Shown: one piece after another, positions 53,592 to 61,925 of the stretch
How positions within the stretch are numbered: the stretch's first letter is position 1
Layout of the letters: each line of letters begins with the position of its first letter
Source of the DNA: UBA6168 sp041741095
Lineage (GTDB): Bacteria; Bacteroidota; Bacteroidia; Chitinophagales; Saprospiraceae
NCBI GenBank assembly: GCA_041741095.1
Contig: JBGSKQ010000067.1
Span: 61,310 to 125,309 of the forward strand
Direction: 5' to 3'
DNA: 64,000 nucleotides
Notes under the pieces: generated by a model
Seen by the model: only the letters and a program-made list of their open reading frames with translations
What the model was told of the DNA's origin: nothing
Database searches by the model: none
Position numbers and translations under genes: made by a program

Positions 53592-53603
53592 ACCCTTTTA
53601 AAC

Positions 53604-54350
53604 ATGAAAACCTCCCTTAATTTATTGGCTGGCATTTTATGCTTTTGTTCAGTGCTTTCCTGCGATTCGGAACCCGATAATTTCAGCATCGAACAAGGGG
53701 TGGAATACTACCCATTGGCTGTTGGGAAATATTGGATTTACGAAGTGGACTCCACTATTTTTGATCCCACCGGTGATTCGATGGTGATTTTTTCAAAAAC
53801 ACTAGTAAAAGAAGAAATCACCGATACACTCCTCGACAACGAAGGAAATGTTTCTTTCCGCTACGAACGTTTTGAGCGGGCCGCCGACACCTTGCCTTGG
53901 CAAATAAGAAAAGTTTTCACCGCCACGATGGACGGCAACCAAGCCATCCGCACCGAGGACAATTTGCGGTTTATCAAAATGACATTTCCCCTAAAAGAAA
54001 ACGCCCATTGGAACGGCAACGCCCATTTTGACCCATCACTCATCGTTACAGTGGCGGGCGAGAGCCTGGAAATGTTCAAAAGCTGGGATTACCAAGTGGA
54101 GGAACTGGGCATTAGCGATGCTATCGGCACATTTTCGTTTGAACATGTGACCGTTATTCAGGAATCAGATGCCGAAAATCTCATCGAACTGCGCAAGTCC
54201 ATTTCAAAATACGCAAAAGATGTTGGACTTGTCTATCGGGAATTGTGGATACTCGACACACAATGTATCGAGGCTTGCACTGGGCAAAGCTGGGAAGAAA
54301 AAGCAGAAAAGGGTTTTATCCTTCGTCAAACCATCCTTGAATACAACTAA
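53604..54350 (+). CDS. Lipoprotein of unknown function
   Basis: A 248-residue protein with lipoprotein signal (GILCFCSVLSC, Cys about residue 20). The start of the mature part, GVEYYPLAVGKYWIYEVDSTIFDP, is a pattern common to uncharacterised Bacteroidota lipoproteins (YYPLxVGxxWxYxV). It has no catalytic motif that I recognise. It lies between mnmA and rimM in an apparent operon; such genes often sit beside RNA-processing genes without a shown link. Confidence 0.8.
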   Translation: MKTSLNLLAGILCFCSVLSCDSEPDNFSIEQGVEYYPLAVGKYWIYEVDSTIFDPTGDSMVIFSKTLVKEEITDTLLDNEGNVSFRYERFERAADTLPWQIRKVFTATMDGNQAIRTEDNLRFIKMTFPLKENAHWNGNAHFDPSLIVTVAGESLEMFKSWDYQVEELGISDAIGTFSFEHVTVIQESDAENLIELRKSISKYAKDVGLVYRELWILDTQCIEACTGQSWEEKAEKGFILRQTILEYN

Positions 54351-54352
54351 CT

Positions 54353-54868
54353 ATGGATCAATTGGTTGCAATCGGTTATACCAAAAAAACGCACGGTGCC
54401 ATTGGTGAAATAAAAGTGGTGGTCAAGGACGAATTCCTGGAAGATTTTTTGGATGCAGAGGTGGTTTTTATACCCTTGCAAGGCAAACCAGCCCCCTTTT
54501 TTGTGGAGCACATCAGGGAAGCTGGCGACCTCCTGGCCAAATTTGAAGAAATAAATTCCCCTGCCGCCGCCACGCAAATCACTTCAAAAGAACTATTCCT
54601 GCGGGAAAAAGACCTGAGCCATTTTTCAGAAATGGAAGAAGACAGCTTGTTTTTCAGCCAATTGAAAGGTTTTGAAATGATAGATTCGGAAAAGGGTAGG
54701 GTAGGAAAAATTGAAAATATCATCGAATTGCCCCAGCAGGATCTCGCCGTGGTAACCTATGCCGAAAAGGAAATCCTTGTCCCCTTGCACGAAGATTTAA
54801 TTGTTTCCATTGACAAAAAAGGCAAAAAAATAACCCTTCGGTTGCCCGAAGGGTTATTGGATCTGTGA
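54353..54868 (+). CDS. rimM: Ribosome maturation factor RimM
   Basis: A 171-residue protein: N-terminal RimM domain LVAIGYTKKTHGAIGEIKVVVKDEF and C-terminal PRC-barrel QLKGFEMIDSEKGRVGKIENI, ending VPLHEDLIVSIDKKGKKITLRLPEGLLDL. It assists 16S rRNA processing and binds ribosomal protein S19. Only two bases separate it from the lipoprotein gene. Its last codons overlap an intrinsic terminator for the convergent gene. trmD and rpsP, its usual partners in many bacteria, are not beside it. Confidence 0.93.
   Translation: MDQLVAIGYTKKTHGAIGEIKVVVKDEFLEDFLDAEVVFIPLQGKPAPFFVEHIREAGDLLAKFEEINSPAAATQITSKELFLREKDLSHFSEMEEDSLFFSQLKGFEMIDSEKGRVGKIENIIELPQQDLAVVTYAEKEILVPLHEDLIVSIDKKGKKITLRLPEGLLDL
54824..54858 (-). 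terminator. Intrinsic terminator inside the rimM 3' end
   Basis: Arms AATAACCCTTCGG (54829-54841) and CCGAAGGGTTATT (54846-54858) form a perfect 13-bp stem. On the minus strand a T7 run (54824-54830) follows, so it ends the leftward transcript of 54880-55560 while lying within rimM coding sequence. Confidence 0.8.
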
Positions 54869-54879
54869 AAAACAGCTAA

Positions 54880-55560
54880 TTATATTTCATCCGGGTTCCT
54901 GCCACCGAGCAGGAATTCCTGGTATTCCTTCAGTTCGTCCCATTTCCCATTGGCTGCCAATTCAGCTTGTTTTGGCCATGTCTCTGGTTTTGAGATACGG
55001 TAATTTGGCCCTGCCTCGTCCAACATTTTCCGTAATGCTTCAACATCCGCATCAGCCAATTGGCGCCAAGTCCAAATGCCATTGTCGTTGCAGAGTTTTT
55101 CGATTTTCGGCCCGATGCCTTCCACTATTTTTAGGTCGTCTGGATTTGTCGGAATTGGAGTCGGGGCCACAATTCCTCTGCCCATGACCAGTGCCGATGC
55201 GGCAGCGATGCCTCCTGTGCCCATAGAAAGGTTGTTTTCCTCACATTTTTCCAATTTGAATTTCAGGGCGCTCACATCGCCTTCCAATCCCCTAACCTTG
55301 CGGTGCAGTTGATCATTTTCCTTTTCCAACTCTTCACAACGGTAACGTAGGCTGGCGTGATCTTTTTCCAATTGAAGGTGTAGGCCCTTTAAACGGTCGT
55401 GTTCGGCTTGCAGTTCGTTGTACAGTTTCCGCCATTTCGACCATAGGATATAGCCCAGCAGCAGGCCGAGCAGAAATGCTATCAACAGCATGACGAGGAT
55501 TTCAATGGTGTGGTCCGTATAGGTCAGATTGCCAGGACCTTGTGTTATATCTTGAAACAT
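54880..55560 (-). CDS. Membrane-anchored coiled-coil protein with helix-hairpin-helix
   Basis: A 226-residue protein: TM near residues 20-43 (ILVMLLIAFLLGLLLGYILW), a coiled coil from about 50 to 110 (LQAEHDRLKGLHLQLEKDHASL), a low-complexity hinge, then an HhH/L21-like segment DDLKIVEGIGPKIEKLCNDNGI and TWRQLADADVEALRKMLDEAG. This combination is common in Bacteroidota and sometimes mis-annotated as ribosomal protein L21. It may bind nucleic acid near the membrane; unproven. It shares its direction with the OmpA-like gene 45 bp upstream. Confidence 0.75.
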   Translation of the reverse strand: MFQDITQGPGNLTYTDHTIEILVMLLIAFLLGLLLGYILWSKWRKLYNELQAEHDRLKGLHLQLEKDHASLRYRCEELEKENDQLHRKVRGLEGDVSALKFKLEKCEENNLSMGTGGIAAASALVMGRGIVAPTPIPTNPDDLKIVEGIGPKIEKLCNDNGIWTWRQLADADVEALRKMLDEAGPNYRISKPETWPKQAELAANGKWDELKEYQEFLLGGRNPDEI

Positions 55561-55605
55561 AATGGTTGGTATTTTTTTGTTTTTTAATAATGGATTAAAG
55601 CATTT

Positions 55606-56445
55606 TTAGCTCTTCGCTTTTTCGTTCAGCACCAGCACGACCCGCCTGTTTTGACGGCTGCCCTCTTCCGTTTCATTGCTGGCCACGGGTTGCGATTCGC
55701 CTTTTGAATCAAGGGTGAAGCGGTTTTTGTTGATGCCCTTGCTCACCAGGATGTCACGGACGTGTTCTGCCCGTCGCATTCCCAGACCCATGTTGAACTC
55801 AGCAGACCCGGCGTCGTCGGTATGTCCTGTGATGGAAACCGTTTCGTCGGTCTGTTTCAGGCGCTCCGCCAATTTGCCCAGGTATTCGTCCACTCTGGGG
55901 TCCGGCTCACGGGTCGCACTGCCATAAGGGAAGTTAATAGTAATGGTGTTGCCGACTTCAACCACTTCCACCGTATCGGTGGGCACTGGTTGTTTGATGT
56001 TGAAATTGGCAGCCACGAACAATTTGTCCCGGATACCATCAGGTTCGGGTGAAATTTCCCGGGAAGATTCGACGACCCGTGCCGCATCAAAAGGCGGCAC
56101 AAAAAGCGCCTTGACTTTTGCCGCACGTGCAAGGCCCATATTCGAAAATCCTTCGGGGGCAGCTTCTCCGGCATAGTAAAGCCCAACAATTTCGAGCAGG
56201 GAGCCTTCAGGAATGGCTTTTAAAATGGAATCCCGGTAGGCGGGGAAGGTCTGGCGGGTAATGGCATCCGCCGCTGACCATTTGAAAACTAAAGGTCGGT
56301 TATCAACAGGGGGGACGGTGTCGGTTGGTGTTGGTGTTTGTTCTGTTCCGCATTTTTGTTTAATGTGGCAAACATACCACCGTTGACACACGAAGCACCA
56401 AATGATAAACAACCCAACGGGTAGTAGTGCTAAACGTGGAAACAT
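55606..56445 (-). CDS. OmpA-family protein
   Basis: A 279-residue protein with an N-terminal hydrophobic anchor (LALLPVGLFIIWCFVC). The first half contains a diverged OmpA-like unit (ILKAIPEGSLLEIVGLYYAGEAAPE, then NMGLARAAKVKALFV). The second half is a full OmpA C-terminal domain: VSITGHTDDAGSAEFNMGLGMRRAEHVRDIL and GSRQNRRVVLVL, with the Asp and Arg that bind diaminopimelate of peptidoglycan. It likely links the envelope to the cell wall. The two halves look like a tandem domain duplication. Confidence 0.88.
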   Translation of the reverse strand: MFPRLALLPVGLFIIWCFVCQRWYVCHIKQKCGTEQTPTPTDTVPPVDNRPLVFKWSAADAITRQTFPAYRDSILKAIPEGSLLEIVGLYYAGEAAPEGFSNMGLARAAKVKALFVPPFDAARVVESSREISPEPDGIRDKLFVAANFNIKQPVPTDTVEVVEVGNTITINFPYGSATREPDPRVDEYLGKLAERLKQTDETVSITGHTDDAGSAEFNMGLGMRRAEHVRDILVSKGINKNRFTLDSKGESQPVASNETEEGSRQNRRVVLVLNEKAKS

Positions 56446-56672
56446 AGTATGGAATGTATTTATAAAGTGAGTAAATAGCTCTTGTCAGTCGGGATGGCTG
56501 GGACGATTCGGCATCACAGTGTAGCGCCAAATGTAATTATTCTGACAAACAATAATGAAAAATATTGCAGGGAATCTACTTAAGAGGAAAAATATTTATT
56601 AGGCCAAAAATTGAGATTGGCAAAATTTCAATCAAGGGAAGTAAAGGGAAGTTTATCGGATTGTAAACTCGG

Positions 56673-57332
56673 TCAGGTGGCTGGCTCAATATGAAGCCCA
56701 GGCACCGTTTCCACCAATGCTGCTTCTTCTGTTGAAACCTTTAATAGGTAAGCTTTTAAATACAGCAGTTTTTCCGGCACCTCGCTTTTTCTAATGGCAA
56801 TTTCAACGGATGGCAAGTCTTCAAAATGCTGGGCCACTATGTCAATGTTCAATTTTTTGAGACTGTTCATCAGTTCGCCCATGATACCGTAGTCGAAGAT
56901 GAGTTTAAAATTGTCCCCGATGATTTTTTCCACTTGTTGGCCTGCCTCCAGGGCGTATTGCGTACTTGTTTTGTAAGCCTGGATGAGGCCGGATGTGCCC
57001 AGCAGCGTTCCGCCAAAATAGCGCACCACAACGACAAACACATTGGTCAGTCCAAAGCTGTCAATTTGGCCCAAAATAGGCCTGCCAGCCGTGCCGGAAG
57101 GTTCGCCGTCGTCGTTTGCCCTAAATTGGTTGCCATCAAGGCCCAGGCGGTAGGCGAAACAATGGTGCCTTGCTTTCGGGTGTTCTTTTTTGATTTGTTC
57201 CAAATAGAATGGCCAATCCAGTTCGTTTTCAATGGGAAAGGCATAAGCAATGAATTTGCTGCCCCGATCCTTAAACTCGCCTTGGCTGGGTGCCGACAAA
57301 GTCAGGTAGGAGTCTTTTGCAGGAGAAGCCAT
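56673..57332 (-). CDS. YigZ / IMPACT-family protein
   Basis: A 219-residue protein of the YigZ (UPF0029) family: GSKFIAYAFPI, ARHHCFAYRLG, ANDDGEPSGTAGRPIL (family signature) and VVVVRYFGGTLLGTSGLIQAY. A C-terminal DUF1949-like ferredoxin fold follows. A link to translation regulation is known for the eukaryotic IMPACT/YIH1 relatives; the bacterial role is unclear. It begins directly at the end of truB (no gap), so the two are co-transcribed. Confidence 0.92.
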   Translation of the reverse strand: MASPAKDSYLTLSAPSQGEFKDRGSKFIAYAFPIENELDWPFYLEQIKKEHPKARHHCFAYRLGLDGNQFRANDDGEPSGTAGRPILGQIDSFGLTNVFVVVVRYFGGTLLGTSGLIQAYKTSTQYALEAGQQVEKIIGDNFKLIFDYGIMGELMNSLKKLNIDIVAQHFEDLPSVEIAIRKSEVPEKLLYLKAYLLKVSTEEAALVETVPGLHIEPAT

Positions 57333-58055
57333 TTAGTAATGGTTGGCAGGCATCAAGGATTCGATATGTTCCACCAATTCTTCCAGGTTCCAGGCATTGT
57401 CTATTGAATAATCGCCAATTTGGGTGCGGCGCAAAGAAGACAAATAGGCACCAGAGCGTAAGGCTTTCCCGAAATCATGTGCCAAAGAACGGATGTAAGT
57501 GCCCTTGCTGCATTTGACCCGAAAAGTGAGGATGGGCATTTCAATATGGGTAATTTCAAATTCAAAAATGGTGACAGGACGTGGTTGCACCTCGACAGTA
57601 ATGCCTTGTCGGGCTTTTTTGTAAAGCGGCTGGCCGTCCACTTTTATGGCGGAGTACATCGGCGGATATTGCTCTATCGGGCCAAGGAATTGTTTGACCG
57701 CTTCTTCTATAAGTGCTGCAGTGATGTGATCTATCGGAAAAAATGCATCCGGCTCGTATTCGGCGTCGTAGGATGGGGTGGTAGCGCCCAGGGTGATGGT
57801 CCCTGTATATACTTTGCTTTGGTTTTGATAATCGGTAATGGACTTGGTTTTCTTTCCGGTGCAGACAATGAGCAAACCTGTTGCCATCGGATCGAGGGTT
57901 CCTGCATGGCCCACTTTGATTTTTGAAATGCCCAAATTGTGCTTTATGCCCGTGCGGATTTTATTTACTACGTCAAAAGAACTCCAGCCCAGTGGCTTAT
58001 CTACTAATAAACATGTGCCGTCCAACAACTTTTGACTCGGCAAAGGATCTTCCAT
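57333..58055 (-). CDS. truB: tRNA pseudouridine(55) synthase TruB
   Basis: A 240-residue pseudouridine synthase: LLVDKPLGWSSFDVVNKIR, KVGHAGTLDPMATGLL with the catalytic Asp, PPMYSAIKVDGQPLYKKAR and CSKGTYIRSLAHDFGKAL. It is slightly shorter than E. coli TruB and lacks the C-terminal PUA extension, as in other Bacteroidota. Together with yigZ it forms a two-gene unit. The 251-bp gap upstream has no gene, and no uppP lies between truB and DUF3098. Confidence 0.95.
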   Translation of the reverse strand: MEDPLPSQKLLDGTCLLVDKPLGWSSFDVVNKIRTGIKHNLGISKIKVGHAGTLDPMATGLLIVCTGKKTKSITDYQNQSKVYTGTITLGATTPSYDAEYEPDAFFPIDHITAALIEEAVKQFLGPIEQYPPMYSAIKVDGQPLYKKARQGITVEVQPRPVTIFEFEITHIEMPILTFRVKCSKGTYIRSLAHDFGKALRSGAYLSSLRRTQIGDYSIDNAWNLEELVEHIESLMPANHY

Positions 58056-58306
58056 GAATTGGCAGGTTGGTTAAACAATGGGTGAAAATGAAGGAGCTTA
58101 TTGTAAACAGTTCCATTCACCAATAAAGTAATGCAAGTTAGACATTTATACCAAAAACTCAAACCTTGGCCTGGGTTTGTAAAATTGGTTTCGTCTCAAA
58201 GGCATTGAAGGATTGGGAATAGCGACAGGGTGAATCCAATCACCAGATCGCTACATTTTGCAATTAGTAAAACAACGGACAGCTACAAACCTTTTGCCAA
58301 TACGTT

Positions 58307-58663
58307 TTAGGCAATATCTGCGTCGTTGGTCCCTGTAAGGGATGGCTTTTTGAAAATCGCCACAATTTCCACTATTAAACCTATCACAATGACAACGGGG
58401 GCTATCAAGGTGCGCCGGGTGCTGTAGATAATGCTTTCGTCCCAAACATCCGGGCTGGGCATAGCGCCCCCGCTCATTAGCAGGAGGCCCAAAGCGATAA
58501 GGCCAATGCCGACCAACATGAGGATATAATTGGTTTTGCCAAAAATCAATTCCCCACGACGTGTGTTGGTGGAAGCGGAAGATCGGCTGCGAGAAACCGT
58601 TGGGGAAGATTTGGAGGCCGTGGTGGTCACAACGACCCGCTTTTTTGTATTGCTTTTGCTCAT
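58307..58663 (-). CDS. DUF3098 membrane protein
   Basis: A 118-residue protein with a Ser/Thr/Lys-rich N-terminus (residues 1-38) and two membrane segments (YILMLVGIGLIALGLLLMSGG and TLIAPVVIVIGLIVEIVAIF). FGKTNYILMLVGIGLIALG and WDESIIYSTRRTLIAPV match DUF3098, which sits beside ftsX in Bacteroidota. Role in cell envelope suspected only from context. Confidence 0.85.
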   Translation of the reverse strand: MSKSNTKKRVVVTTTASKSSPTVSRSRSSASTNTRRGELIFGKTNYILMLVGIGLIALGLLLMSGGAMPSPDVWDESIIYSTRRTLIAPVVIVIGLIVEIVAIFKKPSLTGTNDADIA

Positions 58664-58755
58664 TATTTTAAAATTGATGGCGCAAAGGTCAAAAAGTTTT
58701 TTGAAACAGGTGGCTTAATTTGGTACACCTCAATTGTGCAGAGGTTCAATTGTGT

Positions 58756-59622
58756 TTAGTACAAATCGTCCACCCTCATGCGCAGGTATTTGTTTACCAC
58801 AAAATAGGTGCTGCCAAATTCTATCAATATACCCAAGATCAGCAGGCTCCCAAAAATGACTGCGATGCCCGGCCAAAAAAGCAGTTCCTGCATGTCAGGG
58901 GCATTGTTGTAAAAAATAAGGTATATCAGAATCGTCAATATGGCGACGGCCAAAAGGCCAGACAACAAGCCGTGCCGGATGCTCTTTGCCAAATAGGGCT
59001 TGCTGATAAAGCCCCAGGAAGCTCCGACCAATTCCATGTTTTTTATCAAAAAACGGTTGGAATACAGCGCCAGCCGTATGGTGTTCAGGATGAGCGCCAC
59101 GGCCACGATGATAAAAAAAACGCCCGCCACCAAGGCAAAAACACTCGCTTTTTTAAGGTTTTCTGCTATGCTGCCCGCCACACTTTGCTGGTAATAAACA
59201 TCGTTGACCATGCCATATTCCATGATGTTTTGCCTGATTTGGGCCAGGCTGTCATTTTCCATCCAGGCAGATTTTACATTAAAAATGAAAACATCGTACA
59301 GCGGGTTGGCCATTTCGAGTTTTAAAAAATCCTCGCCAAACTCGTCCTGCATCATGGTAGCGCCTTCTTCCTTGCTGACAAAGCGGATGGAGTTTTCTTT
59401 GACAAATATGCCCTCGCCCAGCAGCATTTTTAAAGAATCAATGCCCGCAGGCTGGGTATCTTCCTTTAGTTCCACGATGATTTCTACCTTTTCTTTCAGG
59501 GAGTTGATCAGTTGTTGGCCCATCAGCACCAATAGCCCGAACAAGCCGAGGAGCAATAGAACAAGGGTCACGCTGACAATGGAATAGAAATAATTTGGCT
59601 TGGTGCCTGGTGCTTTTTTCAT
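58756..59622 (-). CDS. ftsX: Cell division protein FtsX
   Basis: A 288-residue protein: TM1 (VTLVLLLLGLFGLLVLMG), a periplasmic loop with VEIIVELKEDTQPAGIDSL, and three more TMs in the FtsX permease domain (AENLKKASVFALVAGVFFII, then MELVGASWGFISKPYL). With FtsE it controls peptidoglycan hydrolases at division. FtsE is not adjacent, which is usual in Bacteroidota. It is 93 bp from DUF3098. Confidence 0.93.
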   Translation of the reverse strand: MKKAPGTKPNYFYSIVSVTLVLLLLGLFGLLVLMGQQLINSLKEKVEIIVELKEDTQPAGIDSLKMLLGEGIFVKENSIRFVSKEEGATMMQDEFGEDFLKLEMANPLYDVFIFNVKSAWMENDSLAQIRQNIMEYGMVNDVYYQQSVAGSIAENLKKASVFALVAGVFFIIVAVALILNTIRLALYSNRFLIKNMELVGASWGFISKPYLAKSIRHGLLSGLLAVAILTILIYLIFYNNAPDMQELLFWPGIAVIFGSLLILGILIEFGSTYFVVNKYLRMRVDDLY

Positions 59623-59683
59623 GAATGGGTGAAACTGATTTTAGGAAATAGGCTCTAACAGCAAGGTGCAAAAATATTTTTTT

Positions 59684-60145
59684 TCAGTTGTTGCTTTCCA
59701 TTTCCTTCACCAAAGCTTCTGTTTCCCTGAGCAATTGATCCATTTCCTTTTTTATTTCGGCGGAATCCTTGCCGTTTTTCGGGGTGAACTGGTCTTGGTT
59801 GCCGTCTTTTTGTTGTTCTTCATATTCTGAAAGATCCTGCTCCAATTCTTTTCTTTTCTTTTCCAGTACTTCAATCCGGTCCAGGTATTTTTCGTCAAAT
59901 TCTTTGGCGTTGGCCTTTAGTTTGTCCAGCACAGTTCCGATTTTTTCTACAGCCTTGTCGTATTTGCCCGCATCGAATTTCTGCTTTTCGGATTTCAATA
60001 AATCTTTCACCGCTACGCCAACGTCTTTCACTTCCGTGAAAATCTTCTTGGAGTTTTCCTTTTCCGAGTCGGTGCCCAGGAAAAAGTTGTAGATTAAAAT
60101 CCCCACTACGAGGATGGCCAATAATTTTAATGCAGTCCTTATCAT
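59684..60145 (-). CDS. Single-TM coiled-coil protein
   Basis: A 153-residue protein: one N-terminal TM (ALKLLAILVVGILIYNFFLG), then charged helix-forming sequence with two coiled-coil tracts (about 75-115 and 125-150). No motif recognised. It follows the 5'-nucleotidase gene by 58 bp and precedes ftsX by 62 bp. Confidence 0.75.
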   Translation of the reverse strand: MIRTALKLLAILVVGILIYNFFLGTDSEKENSKKIFTEVKDVGVAVKDLLKSEKQKFDAGKYDKAVEKIGTVLDKLKANAKEFDEKYLDRIEVLEKKRKELEQDLSEYEEQQKDGNQDQFTPKNGKDSAEIKKEMDQLLRETEALVKEMESNN

Positions 60146-60202
60146 GATGGATGGTGTTTGGTTAAATAAATGGTCAGCGGGTTAAGATTCCCCGCAAACG
60201 TA

Positions 60203-61825
60203 TTATTTCTTTTTCAGGTATGCAACAACGGCTTTCCGAACATCGCTGCGCAGGTCGGATTCATCGCCTTTGGCAGCGGTTTCCCATTTTTCAAAATTCT
60301 TTGGTTTAAAAAAATCTAAACGTGATTCCCTGCCTTCACCTGTATATTCATTGGTCATAATGCGGTAAACTTTTCCTTCGTTGAGGGTTTTCCCGCCAAT
60401 TTTCCAGCTTCTGTTGCCCTCGTTGTATTCGATGTTGTGCCATTGGAGGAAACCACCGATGCCTTTGTTTTCCAGTCCTGCTTCCAGGGCTTTTTTCAAA
60501 ATGGAGCCTTTCACCTCCACCTCGTACAATGGGCCGCCAAAGGGCAATGCCCTGAATATATCCACAGCGGTAATCTCCCCGCTCAACTGGTCGTCCAATC
60601 GGATGGAACCACCGTTGAAAAAGGCAGCATCCACGGGCTTTTTGGCGGCAAAGGCCATCCCTGCACTGATGATGCCGCCCAGGTTGGTCTGAATATTTCG
60701 GACACTTTTTTCCCTTCCGTCCAGTGGCTCAGTAGCTGTGTAAATCACTTCTTCCGGGTTTTCAAAAACCTTGGCAATGCTTTCCTTTTGTATTTTCAAC
60801 CATTTGTCCACGACTTCGGCCACGGTTGGATCGTCTTCTATTTGGTCGGTTATCGGCATCAGTTCCGACACCAAATCGGTCATTTTAGTATCGGGATAAT
60901 AAGTAAAACGGTGTACCCAAACGGTTTTGGCATTGGCGTCCGCCTTGGTGATGACCACATTGCCGATGGTATCCAAACTGTTTTCGTGCTCATGCCCGCC
61001 CATGATGAGTTTTGTTTTTGGCAACATGGCTGCGAGTTTCATATCCTGGTTGAGTTCCAAATGGGTAAGGCCGATGACCAAGTCGCAACTGTTCATCAAT
61101 TCCAAATAAGACTTGGTGGCCTCTTGGTAGAAGTCTTCGTAATAGACCCAAGGCACCTGGTTGTCGTTTAAAACGGCACTGTAAAATCCAACTTTTAATG
61201 GCTTGTTGGACATATAATCAAACACTTCCCAAATGTAGGTTTCAGGTAAAAAATACTTGTAGTCGTACGATTCTTTATAAAACGGCTCCAGCTTTCTCCC
61301 GTTTTGGTGCAGTATATTAGTGCCCAGCCACTCAAAATAGGACTCGTTCAGCCGCTCCTGCAACTCGTTTTCTTTGATGTCAAATTCGTGGTTGCCAAAT
61401 GCCACGAGGTTCACCCCCATCATGTTCATCACCTCCACCATTTGCCGTCCTTTGATGGATTTATCCTCATATTTTAAGGTGCCCAACAAGGAAGGGCTGA
61501 CAAAATCGCCCGCCAAAACCGTGAGTACGTTGTAGTTTTCTTCGAATAGCCTGTTCCGCACGGTCGCCACCCTGGCCATGCCGCCCACCGTGCCTTTTTC
61601 GAGTGGGGCAATTTCATAGACATCGTTCATTTGGAGGATGATAAAATTGACAGGTTGGGTCAGTTCGCCATAGCCTGTCTCCGTGTCCGGATAAGTAGTG
61701 CTTTGGTCGCCCACACCCAAGAGCGATGCGCAGGACTGAAAGCCGAGTGCAATTATAAAAATCGAAAGTGCCCGCAGCAGGCCGCCATTTCTTATGCCCA
61801 AATGCCTTTTTTCTTTGATTATCAT
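60203..61825 (-). CDS. UshA-like 5'-nucleotidase / metallophosphatase lipoprotein
   Basis: A 540-residue protein. The signal region ends IIALGFQSCAS (lipidated Cys about residue 32). The N-terminal metallophosphatase domain has LQMNDVYEIAP, VLAGDFVSPS, VAFGNHEFDI and IMGGHEHENS as metal-binding motifs (the first is DxY rather than DxH). The C-terminal 5_nucleotid_C domain shows ADAAFFNGGSIRLDDQ-like FFNGGSIR and FGGPLYEVEVKG. It likely hydrolyses nucleotides or other phosphoesters outside the cytoplasm. The DVY change at the first metal ligand is notable. Confidence 0.9.
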   Translation of the reverse strand: MIIKEKRHLGIRNGGLLRALSIFIIALGFQSCASLLGVGDQSTTYPDTETGYGELTQPVNFIILQMNDVYEIAPLEKGTVGGMARVATVRNRLFEENYNVLTVLAGDFVSPSLLGTLKYEDKSIKGRQMVEVMNMMGVNLVAFGNHEFDIKENELQERLNESYFEWLGTNILHQNGRKLEPFYKESYDYKYFLPETYIWEVFDYMSNKPLKVGFYSAVLNDNQVPWVYYEDFYQEATKSYLELMNSCDLVIGLTHLELNQDMKLAAMLPKTKLIMGGHEHENSLDTIGNVVITKADANAKTVWVHRFTYYPDTKMTDLVSELMPITDQIEDDPTVAEVVDKWLKIQKESIAKVFENPEEVIYTATEPLDGREKSVRNIQTNLGGIISAGMAFAAKKPVDAAFFNGGSIRLDDQLSGEITAVDIFRALPFGGPLYEVEVKGSILKKALEAGLENKGIGGFLQWHNIEYNEGNRSWKIGGKTLNEGKVYRIMTNEYTGEGRESRLDFFKPKNFEKWETAAKGDESDLRSDVRKAVVAYLKKK

Positions 61826-61854
61826 GGTTTTTCATTTATAAGTTTCGACAGTAC

Positions 61855-61887
61855 CAAAAGTAGGCAGTTTTTCTAATTTTACCCCAA
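61855..61887 (-). promoter_or_regulatory. Promoter for the 5'-nucleotidase-like gene
   Basis: On the minus strand TTG (61885-61887), 22 bases, TACTTTTG (61855-61862) match TTG-N-TAnnTTTG; the leader to the ATG is about 29 bases. Confidence 0.6.
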
Positions 61888-61925
61888 GCTAAAAAGCCCA
61901 GTAAAGGAACCTAAATCGGACTACC

